Source of the DNA: Castellaniella ginsengisoli
GTDB lineage: Bacteria; Pseudomonadota; Gammaproteobacteria; Burkholderiales; Burkholderiaceae_B
Reading direction: 5' to 3' (one strand)
DNA length: 64,000 nucleotides
Assembly (NCBI RefSeq): GCF_039523235.1
Contig: NZ_BAAAEX010000013.1
The notes under the pieces were generated by a model. That model worked only from the letters and a program-made list of their open reading frames with translations, had not been told where the DNA came from and did not search any database. The position numbers and the translations under genes are program-made. Of the stretch, positions 32,323 through 41,976 are shown in pieces. The number at the start of each line of letters is the position of its first letter. Position 1 is the stretch's first letter.

Positions 32323-33195
32323 GTGTTTATCATCCTGGGATACCTGATCGTAGGGGCGGGGGTCTTTGCCAGTTACGTCGCAATGGGCGGCCATTTGGGC
32401 GCCCTGTATCAGCCTTTCGAGTTCACGCTCATCGGCGGCGCGGCGATCGGCGCCTATATCGCCGGCAGCAACAGCGCCTCGATCAAGCTGCTGTTCGAAG
32501 CCGTGCCCAAGGCCATCAAGCGCAGCCCCTACGGCAAGCCGCTCTATATGGAATTGCTGGCGTTGCTGTACGTCCTGCTCAACAAAGCCCGGCGCGATGG
32601 ACTGATGTCCATCGAGTCCGATATCGAAGATCCCAAGGCCAGCGCCATCTTCACGCAGTACCCCCAGGTTCAGAAAGACGCCAAGCTGATGGAGTTCCTG
32701 ACGGACTACCTGCGCATCATGATCAGCGGCAACATGAACTCCTTCGAGATCGAGACTTTGATGGACCAGGAGATCGAAGCGCTGCACAACGAACACCATA
32801 CGCCGGTCAATGCCGTGCGCGCCGTGGCCGACGGCTTGCCCGCCTTCGGTATCGTGGCCGCAGTGCTGGGGGTGGTCAAAGCGCTGGCGGCGGTCGATCA
32901 GCCGCCGGCCATCCTGGCCGATCTCATTTCCAAGGCGATGGTGGGCACCTTTCTGGGCATCCTGCTGGCCTACGGTTTCTGCTATCCGTTTGCCTCGGCG
33001 GTCGAGCGCCAATCCGTGGCTTCGATCAAGGTGCTCGAATGCATCAAGGTCACTTTGCTGGCCAGCATGAACGGCTACCCCCCTCCGCTGGCCGTGGAGT
33101 TCGGCCGCAAGGTCCTGTTCTCTTCCGTTCGTCCCTCCTTCTCCGAGCTTGATGCCCACGTGCGGCAAGCGAAGAATCAGGCGGCGAGCCGCTGA
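32323..33195 (+). CDS. motA: Flagellar stator protein MotA
   Basis: This is a 290-residue inner-membrane protein with four TM helices (about 2-20, 33-52, 170-190, 203-223). It forms the proton-conducting stator with MotB. The cytoplasmic loop carries charged residues for rotor contact (LLNKARRDG, near Arg90/Glu98 of E. coli MotA) and the conserved Pro preceding TM3 is in DGLPAFGIVAAVLGVV. The start is GTG (GTGTTTATC). It is coupled by an 18-bp spacer to motB. Confidence 0.95.
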   Translation: MFIILGYLIVGAGVFASYVAMGGHLGALYQPFEFTLIGGAAIGAYIAGSNSASIKLLFEAVPKAIKRSPYGKPLYMELLALLYVLLNKARRDGLMSIESDIEDPKASAIFTQYPQVQKDAKLMEFLTDYLRIMISGNMNSFEIETLMDQEIEALHNEHHTPVNAVRAVADGLPAFGIVAAVLGVVKALAAVDQPPAILADLISKAMVGTFLGILLAYGFCYPFASAVERQSVASIKVLECIKVTLLASMNGYPPPLAVEFGRKVLFSSVRPSFSELDAHVRQAKNQAASR

Positions 33196-33212
33196 CGCGG
33201 GGGGCAGGGGGC

Positions 33213-34346
33213 ATGGCCAAGCACGATACCGGCCGCGTCGTCGTTCGCCGCAAGCGGGCCTACGGCGAATCGCATCATGGCGGCAGTTGGAAGATCGCCT
33301 ATGCGGACCTCATGACCGCGATGATGGCGTTCTTCCTGGTGATGTGGCTGCTGCTGCTGATCCCGAAGAAAGACCTTCAATCCATTGCCGAATACTTCCG
33401 CATGCCGTTGATGACGGCCATCACGGGCGGCGAAAAAATGGACAATACCCGGTCCAAGATTCCGGGCGGCGATCCCAGCGTGATCCCCAACCCGAATCCC
33501 CTGCCTTCGTCCAGCCTCGATTCCGATGCGGAGGCCCGGGCCGATCAGGCCGACCAGGAAAACCTGGAAAACCTGAAAGAACAGCTTGATAACCTGATCG
33601 AGCATAACCCCGTGCTGCGGCAGTTCCGGCCTCAGTTGTTGCTGGACATGACGCCCGACGGCTTGCGGATCCAGATTCTGGATCAGCAGAACCGGCCGAT
33701 GTTCGCCACGGGCAGCGCGGTCGTGCAGTCTTACATGCGCGACATCCTGCGGGAACTCGCTCCCTTGATCAGCGAGTTGCCCAATTCGATCACGATCTCC
33801 GGCCATACCGATGCGATGCGCTACGCGACCGGAGACCGCAATTACAGCAACTGGGAACTCTCGGCCGACCGGGCCAATGCGGCGCGCCGCGAACTGGTCG
33901 CCGGCGGCCTGATCGAAAACAAGATCAAACGCATTCTCGGGCTGGGCGACACCGTCGACCTGATTCAAGACGATCCCATGGCGGCCGTCAATCGCCGGAT
34001 CAGCATTCTGGTGCTGAACCGTCGCGCCGAGCGCCGTATCGATGAACAGAACGCCGCCGGCCAGGAAGGCATGAAAATCCGCGAGCGGCTCGAGCAGCTC
34101 CGGAATCCCGCCTCCGACTCCAGGGGAGGCGAGGGCGGGAGCGCTCCTTCGCCCCAGACCGGTTCCGTGCCGGCTTCCGGGGCCGGCTCCGTCGACACGC
34201 CGGCGATCCAGCCGGCGCCGGCCGTTTCCGCACCGGATGCGGGCGCCGCCCCGGGACAGGGCGCCCCCACCGTATCTCCCTCAGCGGGGCAATCTACAGA
34301 TGCGCCGGCGGCTTCCCCGGCCGGCGCGTCCGGCAATCAAGGGTGA
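33213..34346 (+). CDS. motB: Flagellar stator protein MotB
   Basis: This is a 377-residue protein. The N-terminal basic tail is followed by one TM helix containing Asp32 in KIAYADLMTAMMAFF, the proton-accepting residue. A plug/linker is followed by the OmpA-like peptidoglycan-binding domain (about 150-265; SGHTDAMRYATGDRNYSNWELSADRAN region). The last 90 residues are a Pro/Ala/Ser-rich tail, longer than in E. coli MotB (308). GGGGCAGGGGGC lies before the ATG. Confidence 0.95.
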   Translation: MAKHDTGRVVVRRKRAYGESHHGGSWKIAYADLMTAMMAFFLVMWLLLLIPKKDLQSIAEYFRMPLMTAITGGEKMDNTRSKIPGGDPSVIPNPNPLPSSSLDSDAEARADQADQENLENLKEQLDNLIEHNPVLRQFRPQLLLDMTPDGLRIQILDQQNRPMFATGSAVVQSYMRDILRELAPLISELPNSITISGHTDAMRYATGDRNYSNWELSADRANAARRELVAGGLIENKIKRILGLGDTVDLIQDDPMAAVNRRISILVLNRRAERRIDEQNAAGQEGMKIRERLEQLRNPASDSRGGEGGSAPSPQTGSVPASGAGSVDTPAIQPAPAVSAPDAGAAPGQGAPTVSPSAGQSTDAPAASPAGASGNQG

Positions 34347-34355
34347 GGATCGATC

Positions 34356-36440
34356 ATGAGTGCAGGCGTGGACCTGAGTGAATTTTTCGACACGTTCTTC
34401 GACGAGGCCGACGAGCTGCTCACCAATATGGAGCAGCAGTTGCTCAACCTCGATCTGGAACAGCCGGATCCGGACGTGCTCAACGGCATCTTCCGGGCCG
34501 CGCACTCCATCAAAGGCGGGGCGGGCACCTTCGGCTGCTTTGAAGAGCTGGCCAAGACCACCCATTTGCTGGAAAACCTCCTGGACCTGATCCGTCACGG
34601 GGAAATGCCCCTGCGCCAGGACATGATCGACCTCTTTCTGGAGACCAAGGACGTGTTGACCGACCAAGTCGCCGCCTATCGCGGTTCGGGGAAGCCTGAT
34701 CAGCAGGTCTACGAGCGCATCTGCGCCCAGTTGCGCCAGCTTGCCCTCGAACACGAGCAAGGCGCCGGGGCGCCTGCCGCCGCGCCCGCGGCCCCCTCTG
34801 CGGCTCCTCCCGCGCCTGTCCCCGCGGCGGCGCCTGCGCCTGCCGCCGCGTCGGGCGAGCTGCCCGTGCGGGTCAGGATCAATCGTATCCAGGAAAAAGA
34901 CGTCGAATCTCTGGTCAACGAGATGGCGCTCATGGGCCAGATCCTGCACCGGGACCAGAGCGGCGGCGACCTGTCGCTGTGGCTGCAGACCACCACCCCG
35001 GCGGCCGACCTCGAAGCGGTGTGCTGCTTCATCGTCAATGCGGATCAAGTCTCCGTGACGCACGAAGCCGTGCCGGGCGCCGCGCCCGCCGCGTCCGCGC
35101 CCGCCCCGGCTGCCGAGGCTTCCGCCGTGCCTGAGCCCGCTTTGGCTGTCGAGGCCCCGGCGCCCGTCCAGGATGCGCCGGAACCGGCCAGCGCGCGGGA
35201 AACCGTTGCGGAAACCGCCGGCAAGCCCGGCGGCAGTCCCAAGACGGCCAAGCCCAAAGAAAGCGGCACCATCCGCGTGGGCGTCGAAAAAGTCGACCAG
35301 ATCATCAACCTGGTGGGCGAACTCGTCATCACGCAGGCCATGTTGCTGCAGACGTCCCAGACGCTGGACCCGGTGCTGCACGACCGCCTGCTCAACGGGA
35401 TCGAGCAACTGGACCGCAATGCCCGCGACCTCCAGGAGGCCGTGATGTCCATTCGCATGATGCCCATGGATTACGTCTTCAGCCGCTTCCCCCGCGTGGT
35501 TCGGGAAAACGCCACCAAATTGGGCAAGCGCATCCGGCTGGTCACCAAGGGCCAGGCGACCGAACTCGACAAGAGCCTGATCGAGCGCATCATCGATCCG
35601 CTGACCCACCTGGTGCGCAACAGTCTGGATCATGGGCTGGAAACGCCGGATGCCCGCATCGCCCAGGGCAAGGATCCCGAGGGCACGCTGATCCTGTCGG
35701 CCCAGCACAATGGCGGGCAGATCATCATCGACGTGATCGACGACGGCGCCGGCCTGAACCGCGAGCGGATCCTGAAAAAAGCCATTGCCTCGGGCTTCCC
35801 GGTCTCGGAGGCCACTCCGGACGACGAACTCTGGCAGTTGATCTTCGCCCCGGGCTTCTCCACGGCCGACAAGGTCACCGATATTTCAGGGCGTGGGGTC
35901 GGCATGGACGTGGTGCGGCGCAATATCCAAGCCATGGGCGGGCATGTGCAACTGTCTTCGCGCAAGGGCGAAGGCACCACCACCCGCATCGTCTTGCCTT
36001 TGACGCTGGCCATCCTGGACGGCATGTCGGTGAAAGTCGGCGAAGAGACGTTCATCCTGCCGCTGTCCCACGTCACCGAATCCATGCAGGCCACGGAGGA
36101 TCAGATCCACCGCATTTCCGAGACCGAGCAGGTTCTGCATGTGCGGGGCGAGTATCTGCCGATCGTCGCGCTGCACGAGGTCTTCAATGTGGGCCAGGCC
36201 GAGACCGATCTGACCCGCGCCATCGCCGTCATCCTCCAGGCCGAGGACCAGCGCTTTGCCCTGATGGTGGATCACCTGCTCGGCCAGCATCAGGTTGTGG
36301 TGAAAAATCTCGAAACCAACTACCGCAAAGTGCCGGGCATCTCGGCCGCCACGATTCTGGGCGATGGCAGCGTAGCCCTGATCGTCGACGTGTTCGCCCT
36401 GCGGCGCACTTCTTCGTTGCGGGCGGGCGCGGCCGCCTGA
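34356..36440 (+). CDS. cheA: Chemotaxis histidine kinase CheA
   Basis: This 694-residue cytoplasmic kinase phosphorylates CheY and CheB. P1 Hpt has the phospho-His at position 50 (IFRAAHSIKGGAGTFG). A Pro/Ala linker precedes a P2-like domain (about 168-235) and a second Ala-rich linker. P3 dimerisation begins near 300 (VEKVDQIINLVGELVITQ), P4 has ATP-binding boxes (HLVRNSLDHGLE, DDGAGLNRERI, GRGVGMDVVRRNI), and P5 is the CheW-like domain (about 545-685). It is complete. It starts 9 bp after motB and precedes cheW. Confidence 0.96.
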   Translation: MSAGVDLSEFFDTFFDEADELLTNMEQQLLNLDLEQPDPDVLNGIFRAAHSIKGGAGTFGCFEELAKTTHLLENLLDLIRHGEMPLRQDMIDLFLETKDVLTDQVAAYRGSGKPDQQVYERICAQLRQLALEHEQGAGAPAAAPAAPSAAPPAPVPAAAPAPAAASGELPVRVRINRIQEKDVESLVNEMALMGQILHRDQSGGDLSLWLQTTTPAADLEAVCCFIVNADQVSVTHEAVPGAAPAASAPAPAAEASAVPEPALAVEAPAPVQDAPEPASARETVAETAGKPGGSPKTAKPKESGTIRVGVEKVDQIINLVGELVITQAMLLQTSQTLDPVLHDRLLNGIEQLDRNARDLQEAVMSIRMMPMDYVFSRFPRVVRENATKLGKRIRLVTKGQATELDKSLIERIIDPLTHLVRNSLDHGLETPDARIAQGKDPEGTLILSAQHNGGQIIIDVIDDGAGLNRERILKKAIASGFPVSEATPDDELWQLIFAPGFSTADKVTDISGRGVGMDVVRRNIQAMGGHVQLSSRKGEGTTTRIVLPLTLAILDGMSVKVGEETFILPLSHVTESMQATEDQIHRISETEQVLHVRGEYLPIVALHEVFNVGQAETDLTRAIAVILQAEDQRFALMVDHLLGQHQVVVKNLETNYRKVPGISAATILGDGSVALIVDVFALRRTSSLRAGAAA

Positions 36441-36467
36441 CCCTCAATTCCCACTCTCGGAGCCATC

Positions 36468-36965
36468 ATGAGCCAAGCCAACCCCCAGCAGGAACAGGGC
36501 GAGTCCCAGGGCAAGGAATTCCTGGTCTTCACTCTGGCCAATCAGGAATATGGGATCGACATTCTCAAAGTGCAGGAAATCCGGGGCTACGATAGCCAGA
36601 CCGTCACCCGGATCGCCAATGTGCCGTCCTTCATCAAGGGCGTCACCAATCTGCGCGGCGTGATCGTGCCGATCGTCGATCTGCGCCTGAAATTCAACAT
36701 GGACAATGTGGAATACACCTCTCAGACCGTGGTGGTGATCCTCAACGTCCGTTCCCGGGTTGTGGGCGTGGTGGTCGACGGCGTATCCGATGTGTTGATC
36801 CTGCAGCCTTCGCAGATCAGTGCGGCCCCGCAGTTCGGCTCCGCATTCTCCACCGAGCACCTGACCGGCATCGGCACCGTGGGTGAGCGCATGCTGATTC
36901 TGGTGGATATCGAAAAACTCATGACCAGCGAAGAAATGTCGCTGGTCGAGGATGCAGTCGCTTGA
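36468..36965 (+). CDS. cheW: Chemotaxis coupling protein CheW
   Basis: This 165-residue SH3-like adaptor connects receptors with CheA. Typical segments are FTLANQEYGIDILKVQEIRGY (about 22-42), VTNLRGVIVPIVDLR (about 62-76) and VVVDGVSDVLIL. Length and layout match E. coli CheW (167). CTCGGAGCC lies before the ATG. It is positioned between cheA and a receptor gene. Confidence 0.95.
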   Translation: MSQANPQQEQGESQGKEFLVFTLANQEYGIDILKVQEIRGYDSQTVTRIANVPSFIKGVTNLRGVIVPIVDLRLKFNMDNVEYTSQTVVVILNVRSRVVGVVVDGVSDVLILQPSQISAAPQFGSAFSTEHLTGIGTVGERMLILVDIEKLMTSEEMSLVEDAVA

Positions 36966-37025
36966 GCGGGCCGCGTCCAGTTTCAACCCTCCGGCAGCAG
37001 CCTCATTCACCTGGTTATTGAACGT

Positions 37026-38765
37026 ATGCAAACAGGCAGAAAATCGCTTATCGGCGCGCTCAAGGTCCGCACCAGTCTGATCCTGGTGCTGGTCTTTTTC
37101 TTTTTCATGCTGATCTCGGGAGCGCTGCTGGGCGTGCTCTCCCTGAAGATGAACAACGATGCGCTGCGGGAAATCGCCGCCGACGACGAAGCCATCAGCC
37201 TGCTCGATGAGGCCGTCAGCCGCTATCGCGAGGTTCAGGTGCTGATGGGCCGGACCTTGAGCAGCATTGTCATCAACAGCGACCTGGCCAACAGCGCCAT
37301 CCTGTCCGAATGGGCGTCGGAAGACCAGTCGGGCGGCGCGGGCGCGCTCAGCGACAGCTCCAAGGCGAAGATCGCCCAGGCGGAGGCCCGCCTGGGACAG
37401 GCACATGAGATCTTCGGGCGCTTTCGCGCCGCCGCCCAGGCGCACCTGACCCAGCCCCAGCAGGCGCAGCAGGTCGAGCAGATCGTTCAGGCCTATACCC
37501 AATTGCTGGACAAAGAATTGCCGCCCGTCCTGGAGCAACTCAAGGCCGGCCAGATCGAGCAGTATGAAAAACTGCAGTCCGAGAATGTCGCTCCGACCGA
37601 AAGCCGGTTCGAACAGGCCGCTGAGGCGCTCAAGCAGCATCAGCACATGCAAACCGCCCAGGCCTTGGCCGACGAGGCCTCGCATCTGCGCCTGGTGATC
37701 CTCATCGTGAGCGTATCCATGGGGGTGGCGCTGCTGTTCGCCATCGCGGCCTACCTCTTTCTGCAGCGCGTGGTGCTGCGGCCGTTGCGCCAGGCAGGCC
37801 GGCATTTCGACCGGATCGCGGCCGGCGATCTCACCGAAACCATCCAAGTGCCCTCGCGCAACGAGATCGGCGTTCTGTATCTTGCGATGCAGCGCATGCA
37901 GGAAAGCCTGGTGCGCATGGTGGCCACCGTGCGCAACGGCGTGGGCGAGATCCGCCTTGGATCTCAGGAAATTTTCGCCGGCAATACCGACCTGAGCAGC
38001 CGCACCGAGCAACAGGCGGCCTCCTTGCAGCAGACGGCCGCCAGCATGGAGGAACTCGCCAGCACGGTGCGCCAGAATTCCGACAACGCCGCCCAGGCCG
38101 ATGAGCTTGCCAAGACGGCGGCGGGCGTGGCCCAGCGCGGTGGGGCCGCGGTCAACAGTGTGGCCGAGACCATGGAGGGCATTACCCAGAGTTCGGGCAA
38201 GATTGCCGAGATCGTCAGCGTGATCGATGGCATCGCCTTCCAGACCAATATCCTGGCGTTGAACGCGGCCGTCGAGGCCGCGCGCGCCGGCGAACAAGGC
38301 AAGGGGTTCGCCGTCGTGGCCGGCGAGGTCCGGTCGCTGGCTCAGCGCAGTGCGCAAGCCGCCAAAGAAATCAAGGGCCTGATCGACGATTCCGTCGTGC
38401 GGGTGCGCGAAGGCTCCAGCCGCGTTCAGGATGCCGGGCGGATCATGAACGAAATCGTCCAGTCGGTGCAGGGCGTCACGGCCATCATGAACGAGATCTC
38501 CTCGGCTTCCCGCGAGCAGGCCGAGGGCATCAATCAGATCAACGCCGCCGTCAACGACATGGACAACGTGGTGCAGCAGAACGCCGCTCTGGTCCAGGAA
38601 GCGGCCAGCGCGGCCGGATCCCTTCAGGATCAGGCCGAGCAGCTCAGCATGGCCGTCGCCGCCTTCCGCCTCCAGGAAAGCGGCGCCGTGATCGATGTTC
38701 AAGGCGGGCAATTGGGCTATACTCCGCGCGCCGGGCAACCGGCTCTGGCGCTGGAACAGGCCTGA
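37026..38765 (+). CDS. Methyl-accepting chemotaxis protein (Tar/Tsr-like)
   Basis: This 579-residue transmembrane receptor has TM1 at about 16-40, a periplasmic four-helix-bundle ligand domain (about 41-220), TM2 at about 222-245, a HAMP domain (about 247-300) and a long signalling coiled coil. The hairpin tip IAFQTNILALNAAVEAARAGEQGKGFAVVAGEVR is fully conserved. Methylation-region repeats flank NTDLSSRTEQQAASLQQTAASMEEL. The C-terminus ends ALEQA and lacks the CheR-tethering pentapeptide. The ligand is unknown. It lies between cheW and cheR, the position of the tar/tsr-like gene in related clusters. Confidence 0.94.
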   Translation: MQTGRKSLIGALKVRTSLILVLVFFFFMLISGALLGVLSLKMNNDALREIAADDEAISLLDEAVSRYREVQVLMGRTLSSIVINSDLANSAILSEWASEDQSGGAGALSDSSKAKIAQAEARLGQAHEIFGRFRAAAQAHLTQPQQAQQVEQIVQAYTQLLDKELPPVLEQLKAGQIEQYEKLQSENVAPTESRFEQAAEALKQHQHMQTAQALADEASHLRLVILIVSVSMGVALLFAIAAYLFLQRVVLRPLRQAGRHFDRIAAGDLTETIQVPSRNEIGVLYLAMQRMQESLVRMVATVRNGVGEIRLGSQEIFAGNTDLSSRTEQQAASLQQTAASMEELASTVRQNSDNAAQADELAKTAAGVAQRGGAAVNSVAETMEGITQSSGKIAEIVSVIDGIAFQTNILALNAAVEAARAGEQGKGFAVVAGEVRSLAQRSAQAAKEIKGLIDDSVVRVREGSSRVQDAGRIMNEIVQSVQGVTAIMNEISSASREQAEGINQINAAVNDMDNVVQQNAALVQEAASAAGSLQDQAEQLSMAVAAFRLQESGAVIDVQGGQLGYTPRAGQPALALEQA

Positions 38766-38793
38766 CCCCGGCCCCTTCTCCTCGACATCCGCC

Positions 38794-39639
38794 ATGATCC
38801 ATGATGCGCCTTCCGCCTCTTTTTTCACGCAGCCTGCCTTGCCCAAGGCCGATGCGGCGGATCTGTCGCGAGCGGTTCAAATCCTGCATCGGCGGGCGGG
38901 AATCATCCTGGGCGATCATAAAAGGGACATGGCCGCCCGCACCCTGGGCCTGCGGGCCCATCATGCGGGCTCCGCATCGGTGCGCGGCTACCTGGACCAC
39001 CTGGAGCAAAACCCCCAGTCCGACGAGTGGGACCGCTTCATCAGCGCCTTCACGATCAATCACACGGCATTCTTTCGCGAGCAGCACCATTTCCGCATCC
39101 TGGCTGATTTCGTGCGTACCCGCCGCAAGCCGATCTCCGTCTGGTGCTGTGCGTCGTCCACCGGCGAGGAACCCTATACGCTGGCCATGACGCTGCATGA
39201 TGCCTGTGGCCAATCCGATACCGGCCTGTCGGTGCTGGCCACGGATATCGATACCCAGGCCCTGGCCCAGGCGCGCAAGGGGGTGTATACCCTGGACCGC
39301 ATCAAACCCGTGCCGCCCGAGTTCCTGCGGCGTTATTTCCTGCGCGGGGCGGGGCGCCAGGCCGGCATGGCCATGGTCAAGCCCATGATCCGCAATCTGG
39401 TGACATTCGAGGAGCTCAATCTGGTGTCGCCCAACTGGCCGATCAACCAGAAGTTCGATGCGATCTTCTGCCGCAACACCATGATCTATTTCGACAAGCC
39501 CACCCAGACGCGGATACTGGAGCGCTTCGTCCCTTTGCTCAAGCCGGGCGGCCTGATGTTTGCTGGCCATTCGGAAAATTTCACTTATCTGACCAAGTCC
39601 CTGCGTCTTCAGGGGCAAACGGTCTATTCCGTCGCGTGA
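38794..39639 (+). CDS. cheR: Chemotaxis protein methyltransferase CheR
   Basis: This 281-residue SAM-dependent methyltransferase methylates receptor glutamates. The N-terminal helical domain is followed by INHTAFFREQHHF and the SAM motif WCCASSTGEEPYTLAM (about 109-124). LATDIDTQAL and FDAIFCRNTMIYFDK are the later motifs. ATG 38794 is preferred because homology begins there; an upstream extension in the same frame overlaps the receptor gene and is not CheR-like. No cheD gene separates cheR from cheB. Confidence 0.95.
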   Translation: MIHDAPSASFFTQPALPKADAADLSRAVQILHRRAGIILGDHKRDMAARTLGLRAHHAGSASVRGYLDHLEQNPQSDEWDRFISAFTINHTAFFREQHHFRILADFVRTRRKPISVWCCASSTGEEPYTLAMTLHDACGQSDTGLSVLATDIDTQALAQARKGVYTLDRIKPVPPEFLRRYFLRGAGRQAGMAMVKPMIRNLVTFEELNLVSPNWPINQKFDAIFCRNTMIYFDKPTQTRILERFVPLLKPGGLMFAGHSENFTYLTKSLRLQGQTVYSVA

Positions 39640-39659
39640 TCCGCGGGAAACTGTAGAAA

Positions 39660-40727
39660 ATGGCTGTCAACAAGAAAATCCGCGTGCTGTGCGTCGATGA
39701 TTCCGCCCTGGTGCGCAGTCTGATGACGGAAATCATCAACGCCCACCCCGATCTGGAAGTCGTGGCGACCGCGCCCGATCCGCTCATCGCGCGCGAGCTC
39801 ATCAAGCAACACAATCCCGACGTGCTGACCCTGGACGTCGAAATGCCTCGCATGGACGGCCTGGATTTCCTCGAGCGTCTGATGCGCCTGAGACCCATGC
39901 CGGTGGTGATGGTGTCCTCGCTGACCGAGCGCAACTCCGAAGTCACCATCCGGGCGCTGGAACTCGGCGCGGTCGATTTCGTGACCAAGCCCAAGCTGGG
40001 CCTGCGCGACGGTTTGCTGGATTACGGCGACATGATTGCCGACAAGATCCGCGCCGCCGCGCATGCCCGGTTGCGGCCGCGCGCGGCCCAGCCTGGAGGC
40101 GAGGCTGCCCGCCCGCGCCTGTCGGGCACGTTCTCCACCACCGAGAAATTGGTCATGATAGGTTCCTCCACGGGGGGGACCGAGGCGATCCGCCACGTGC
40201 TTGAGCCCTTGCCTGCCAACAGCCCGGCCATCATGATCACCCAGCACATGCCCGCTGGCTTCACCAAGTCCTTCGTGCAGCGCCTGGACAGCCTGTGCGC
40301 CGTGCAGGTCCACGAGGCCGAGGATGGCCAGCGAGTTCTGCCCGGCCACGTCTATCTGGCGCCGGGCGGCGTGGCCCACATGAAGCTTGCCCGCTCCGGA
40401 GCCAACTATGTGGTCAAGCTTGAATACAGCGACCCCGTGAACCGCCACCGGCCCTCCGTGGATGTGCTGTTCCATTCGGCCGCCCAGGTCGCGGGCAAGA
40501 ACGCCATCGGCGTCATCCTGACCGGCATGGGCAAGGACGGTGCCCAGGGGTTGCTGGCCATGCGCCAGGCGGGCGCGCGCACATTCGCCCAGGACGAAGC
40601 CAGTTGCATCGTCTTCGGCATGCCGCGCGAGGCCCTGCTGATCGGCGCCGCCGAAGAGGCCGTCGCGCTGGACGATCTCAGCGAACGCATCCTGAAAAGC
40701 GCGGGTTCCTTCGGGCACCGGGTTTGA
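39660..40727 (+). CDS. cheB: Chemotaxis response regulator / protein-glutamate methylesterase CheB
   Basis: This is a 355-residue protein. The receiver domain has Asp14-type acidic pocket residues (VDDSALVRS) and phospho-acceptor Asp59 (LTLDVEMPRMDG). The linker is followed by the methylesterase domain with the catalytic triad in GSSTGG (Ser), TQHMP (His) and GMGKDG (Asp). It removes receptor methyl esters and deamidates receptor glutamines; phosphorylated by CheA. It is coupled 20 bp after cheR. Confidence 0.96.
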   Translation: MAVNKKIRVLCVDDSALVRSLMTEIINAHPDLEVVATAPDPLIARELIKQHNPDVLTLDVEMPRMDGLDFLERLMRLRPMPVVMVSSLTERNSEVTIRALELGAVDFVTKPKLGLRDGLLDYGDMIADKIRAAAHARLRPRAAQPGGEAARPRLSGTFSTTEKLVMIGSSTGGTEAIRHVLEPLPANSPAIMITQHMPAGFTKSFVQRLDSLCAVQVHEAEDGQRVLPGHVYLAPGGVAHMKLARSGANYVVKLEYSDPVNRHRPSVDVLFHSAAQVAGKNAIGVILTGMGKDGAQGLLAMRQAGARTFAQDEASCIVFGMPREALLIGAAEEAVALDDLSERILKSAGSFGHRV

Positions 40728-40791
40728 AGGATTTGAACAGGAGCACCGGGTGCCCGCACACCCTGCTTTTTTATTGATTGGAGAGTGATCC

Positions 40792-41175
40792 GTGGTACAG
40801 AAAACGATAAAAATCCTGGTCGTTGACGACTTCCCCACCATGCGCAGGATTGTCAAGAACCTGCTCAAGGATTTGGGGTTCGAGAACGTCGACGAAGCTG
40901 AAGATGGCGCCCAGGCGCTGGAAAAACTCCGCAACGGCGGTTTCGAGTTCGTGGTGTCCGACTGGAACATGCCCAACATGGACGGGCTGACCATGCTGCA
41001 GAACATCCGCGCCGACCCCAATCTGTCCAGCCTGCCCGTGCTGATGGTCACCGCCGAAGCCAAGAAGGAAAACATCATTGCGGCGGCGCAGGCCGGCGCC
41101 AATGGCTATGTGGTCAAACCTTTCACAGCGGCTACCCTGGAAGAAAAGCTGAACAAAATCTTCGAAAAACTCTGA
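40792..41175 (+). CDS. cheY: Chemotaxis response regulator CheY
   Basis: This is a 127-residue single receiver domain that binds the flagellar switch when phosphorylated. Asp12, Asp13, Asp57 (SDWNMPNMDG), Thr87 (VTAEA), Tyr106 and Lys109 (VVKPF) are all at expected positions, very close to E. coli CheY. The start is GTG preceded by GGAGAG. A small spacer (64 bp) separates it from cheB. Confidence 0.97.
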   Translation: MVQKTIKILVVDDFPTMRRIVKNLLKDLGFENVDEAEDGAQALEKLRNGGFEFVVSDWNMPNMDGLTMLQNIRADPNLSSLPVLMVTAEAKKENIIAAAQAGANGYVVKPFTAATLEEKLNKIFEKL

Positions 41176-41188
41176 CCGGAGGCGCATC

Positions 41189-41833
41189 ATGACGACGGAT
41201 CAAACTTCCGAGCAGCAGGATTTCGTGGAACCCTCCGTGGATCTCATCCACCGCATCGCGCAGTTGACCCGCACCCTGCGCGCGAGCATGCGCGAGCTGG
41301 GCCTGGATCAGGCCATCAAGGACGCCGCCCACGCCATTCCCGACGCGCGCGACCGCTTGCATTACGTGGCCCAGATGACCGAGCAGGCCGCCAACCGGGT
41401 GCTCAACGCGGCCGAGCAGATCCAGCCTTGGCAGGATTCGATGCAGCGCGACGCCAAATCCCTGGATGCCCGCTGGCAGGATTGGTTCGACCATCCGGTC
41501 GAACTGGACCAGGCCCGCGCGCTGGTCGATGACACCCGGGCCTTCCTGAAAGACGTTCCCGAAAAGACGCAAGCCTCGCAGAACAACGTGATGGAAATCA
41601 TCATGGCCCAGGACTTCCAGGATCTGACCGGCCAGGTGATCATGAAGATGCTGGGCGTGATCGGCGCCATCGAAACCGAACTGGTCCAGGTGCTGATCGA
41701 CAACGTCCCCCAGGAAAAACGCGAAGAGACGAAAAACCTGCTCAACGGCCCGGTGGTCAATGCCGCAGGCAAGGCCGACGTGGTCACCAATCAGGATCAG
41801 GTCGACGACCTGCTGGCCAGCCTGGGTTTCTGA
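41189..41833 (+). CDS. cheZ: CheY-P phosphatase CheZ
   Basis: This is a 214-residue helical-hairpin dimer. The catalytic glutamine is Gln144 in AQDFQDLTGQVI (Gln147 in E. coli). The C-terminal CheY-binding helix is NQDQVDDLLASLGF. It accelerates CheY-P dephosphorylation and so shortens signals. GGAGGCGCATC precedes the ATG; it starts 13 bp after cheY. After the stop there is a CAGGG/CCCTG hairpin without a T-run. Confidence 0.95.
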   Translation: MTTDQTSEQQDFVEPSVDLIHRIAQLTRTLRASMRELGLDQAIKDAAHAIPDARDRLHYVAQMTEQAANRVLNAAEQIQPWQDSMQRDAKSLDARWQDWFDHPVELDQARALVDDTRAFLKDVPEKTQASQNNVMEIIMAQDFQDLTGQVIMKMLGVIGAIETELVQVLIDNVPQEKREETKNLLNGPVVNAAGKADVVTNQDQVDDLLASLGF

Positions 41834-41976
41834 CAGGGGTTTTCCCTGGATAGCGCGCCATCGGAAGGAAATGTAAGTTCCGGGTAAGAATTGAAACCCA
41901 GTATGAGCAGGCCGGGCGGAGAGGCTGCTCCGCAGGTTCGCAGCCGGTATCGGCTTCTTCTTCACAAGGAGGCACT

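Noticed and set aside
36444..38846. Minus-strand frame of about 800 codons antisense to cheW and a receptor gene
   Set aside because: High third-position GC of the + strand genes keeps the complementary frame open; the peptide is a His/Gly/Asp-rich shadow with no known fold, while the + genes are fully conserved.
41834..41976. Sigma-28 promoter before the soluble receptor gene
   Set aside because: TAAGTTCC near 41874 resembles a -35, but no GCCGATAA-like -10 follows at 11 bp.
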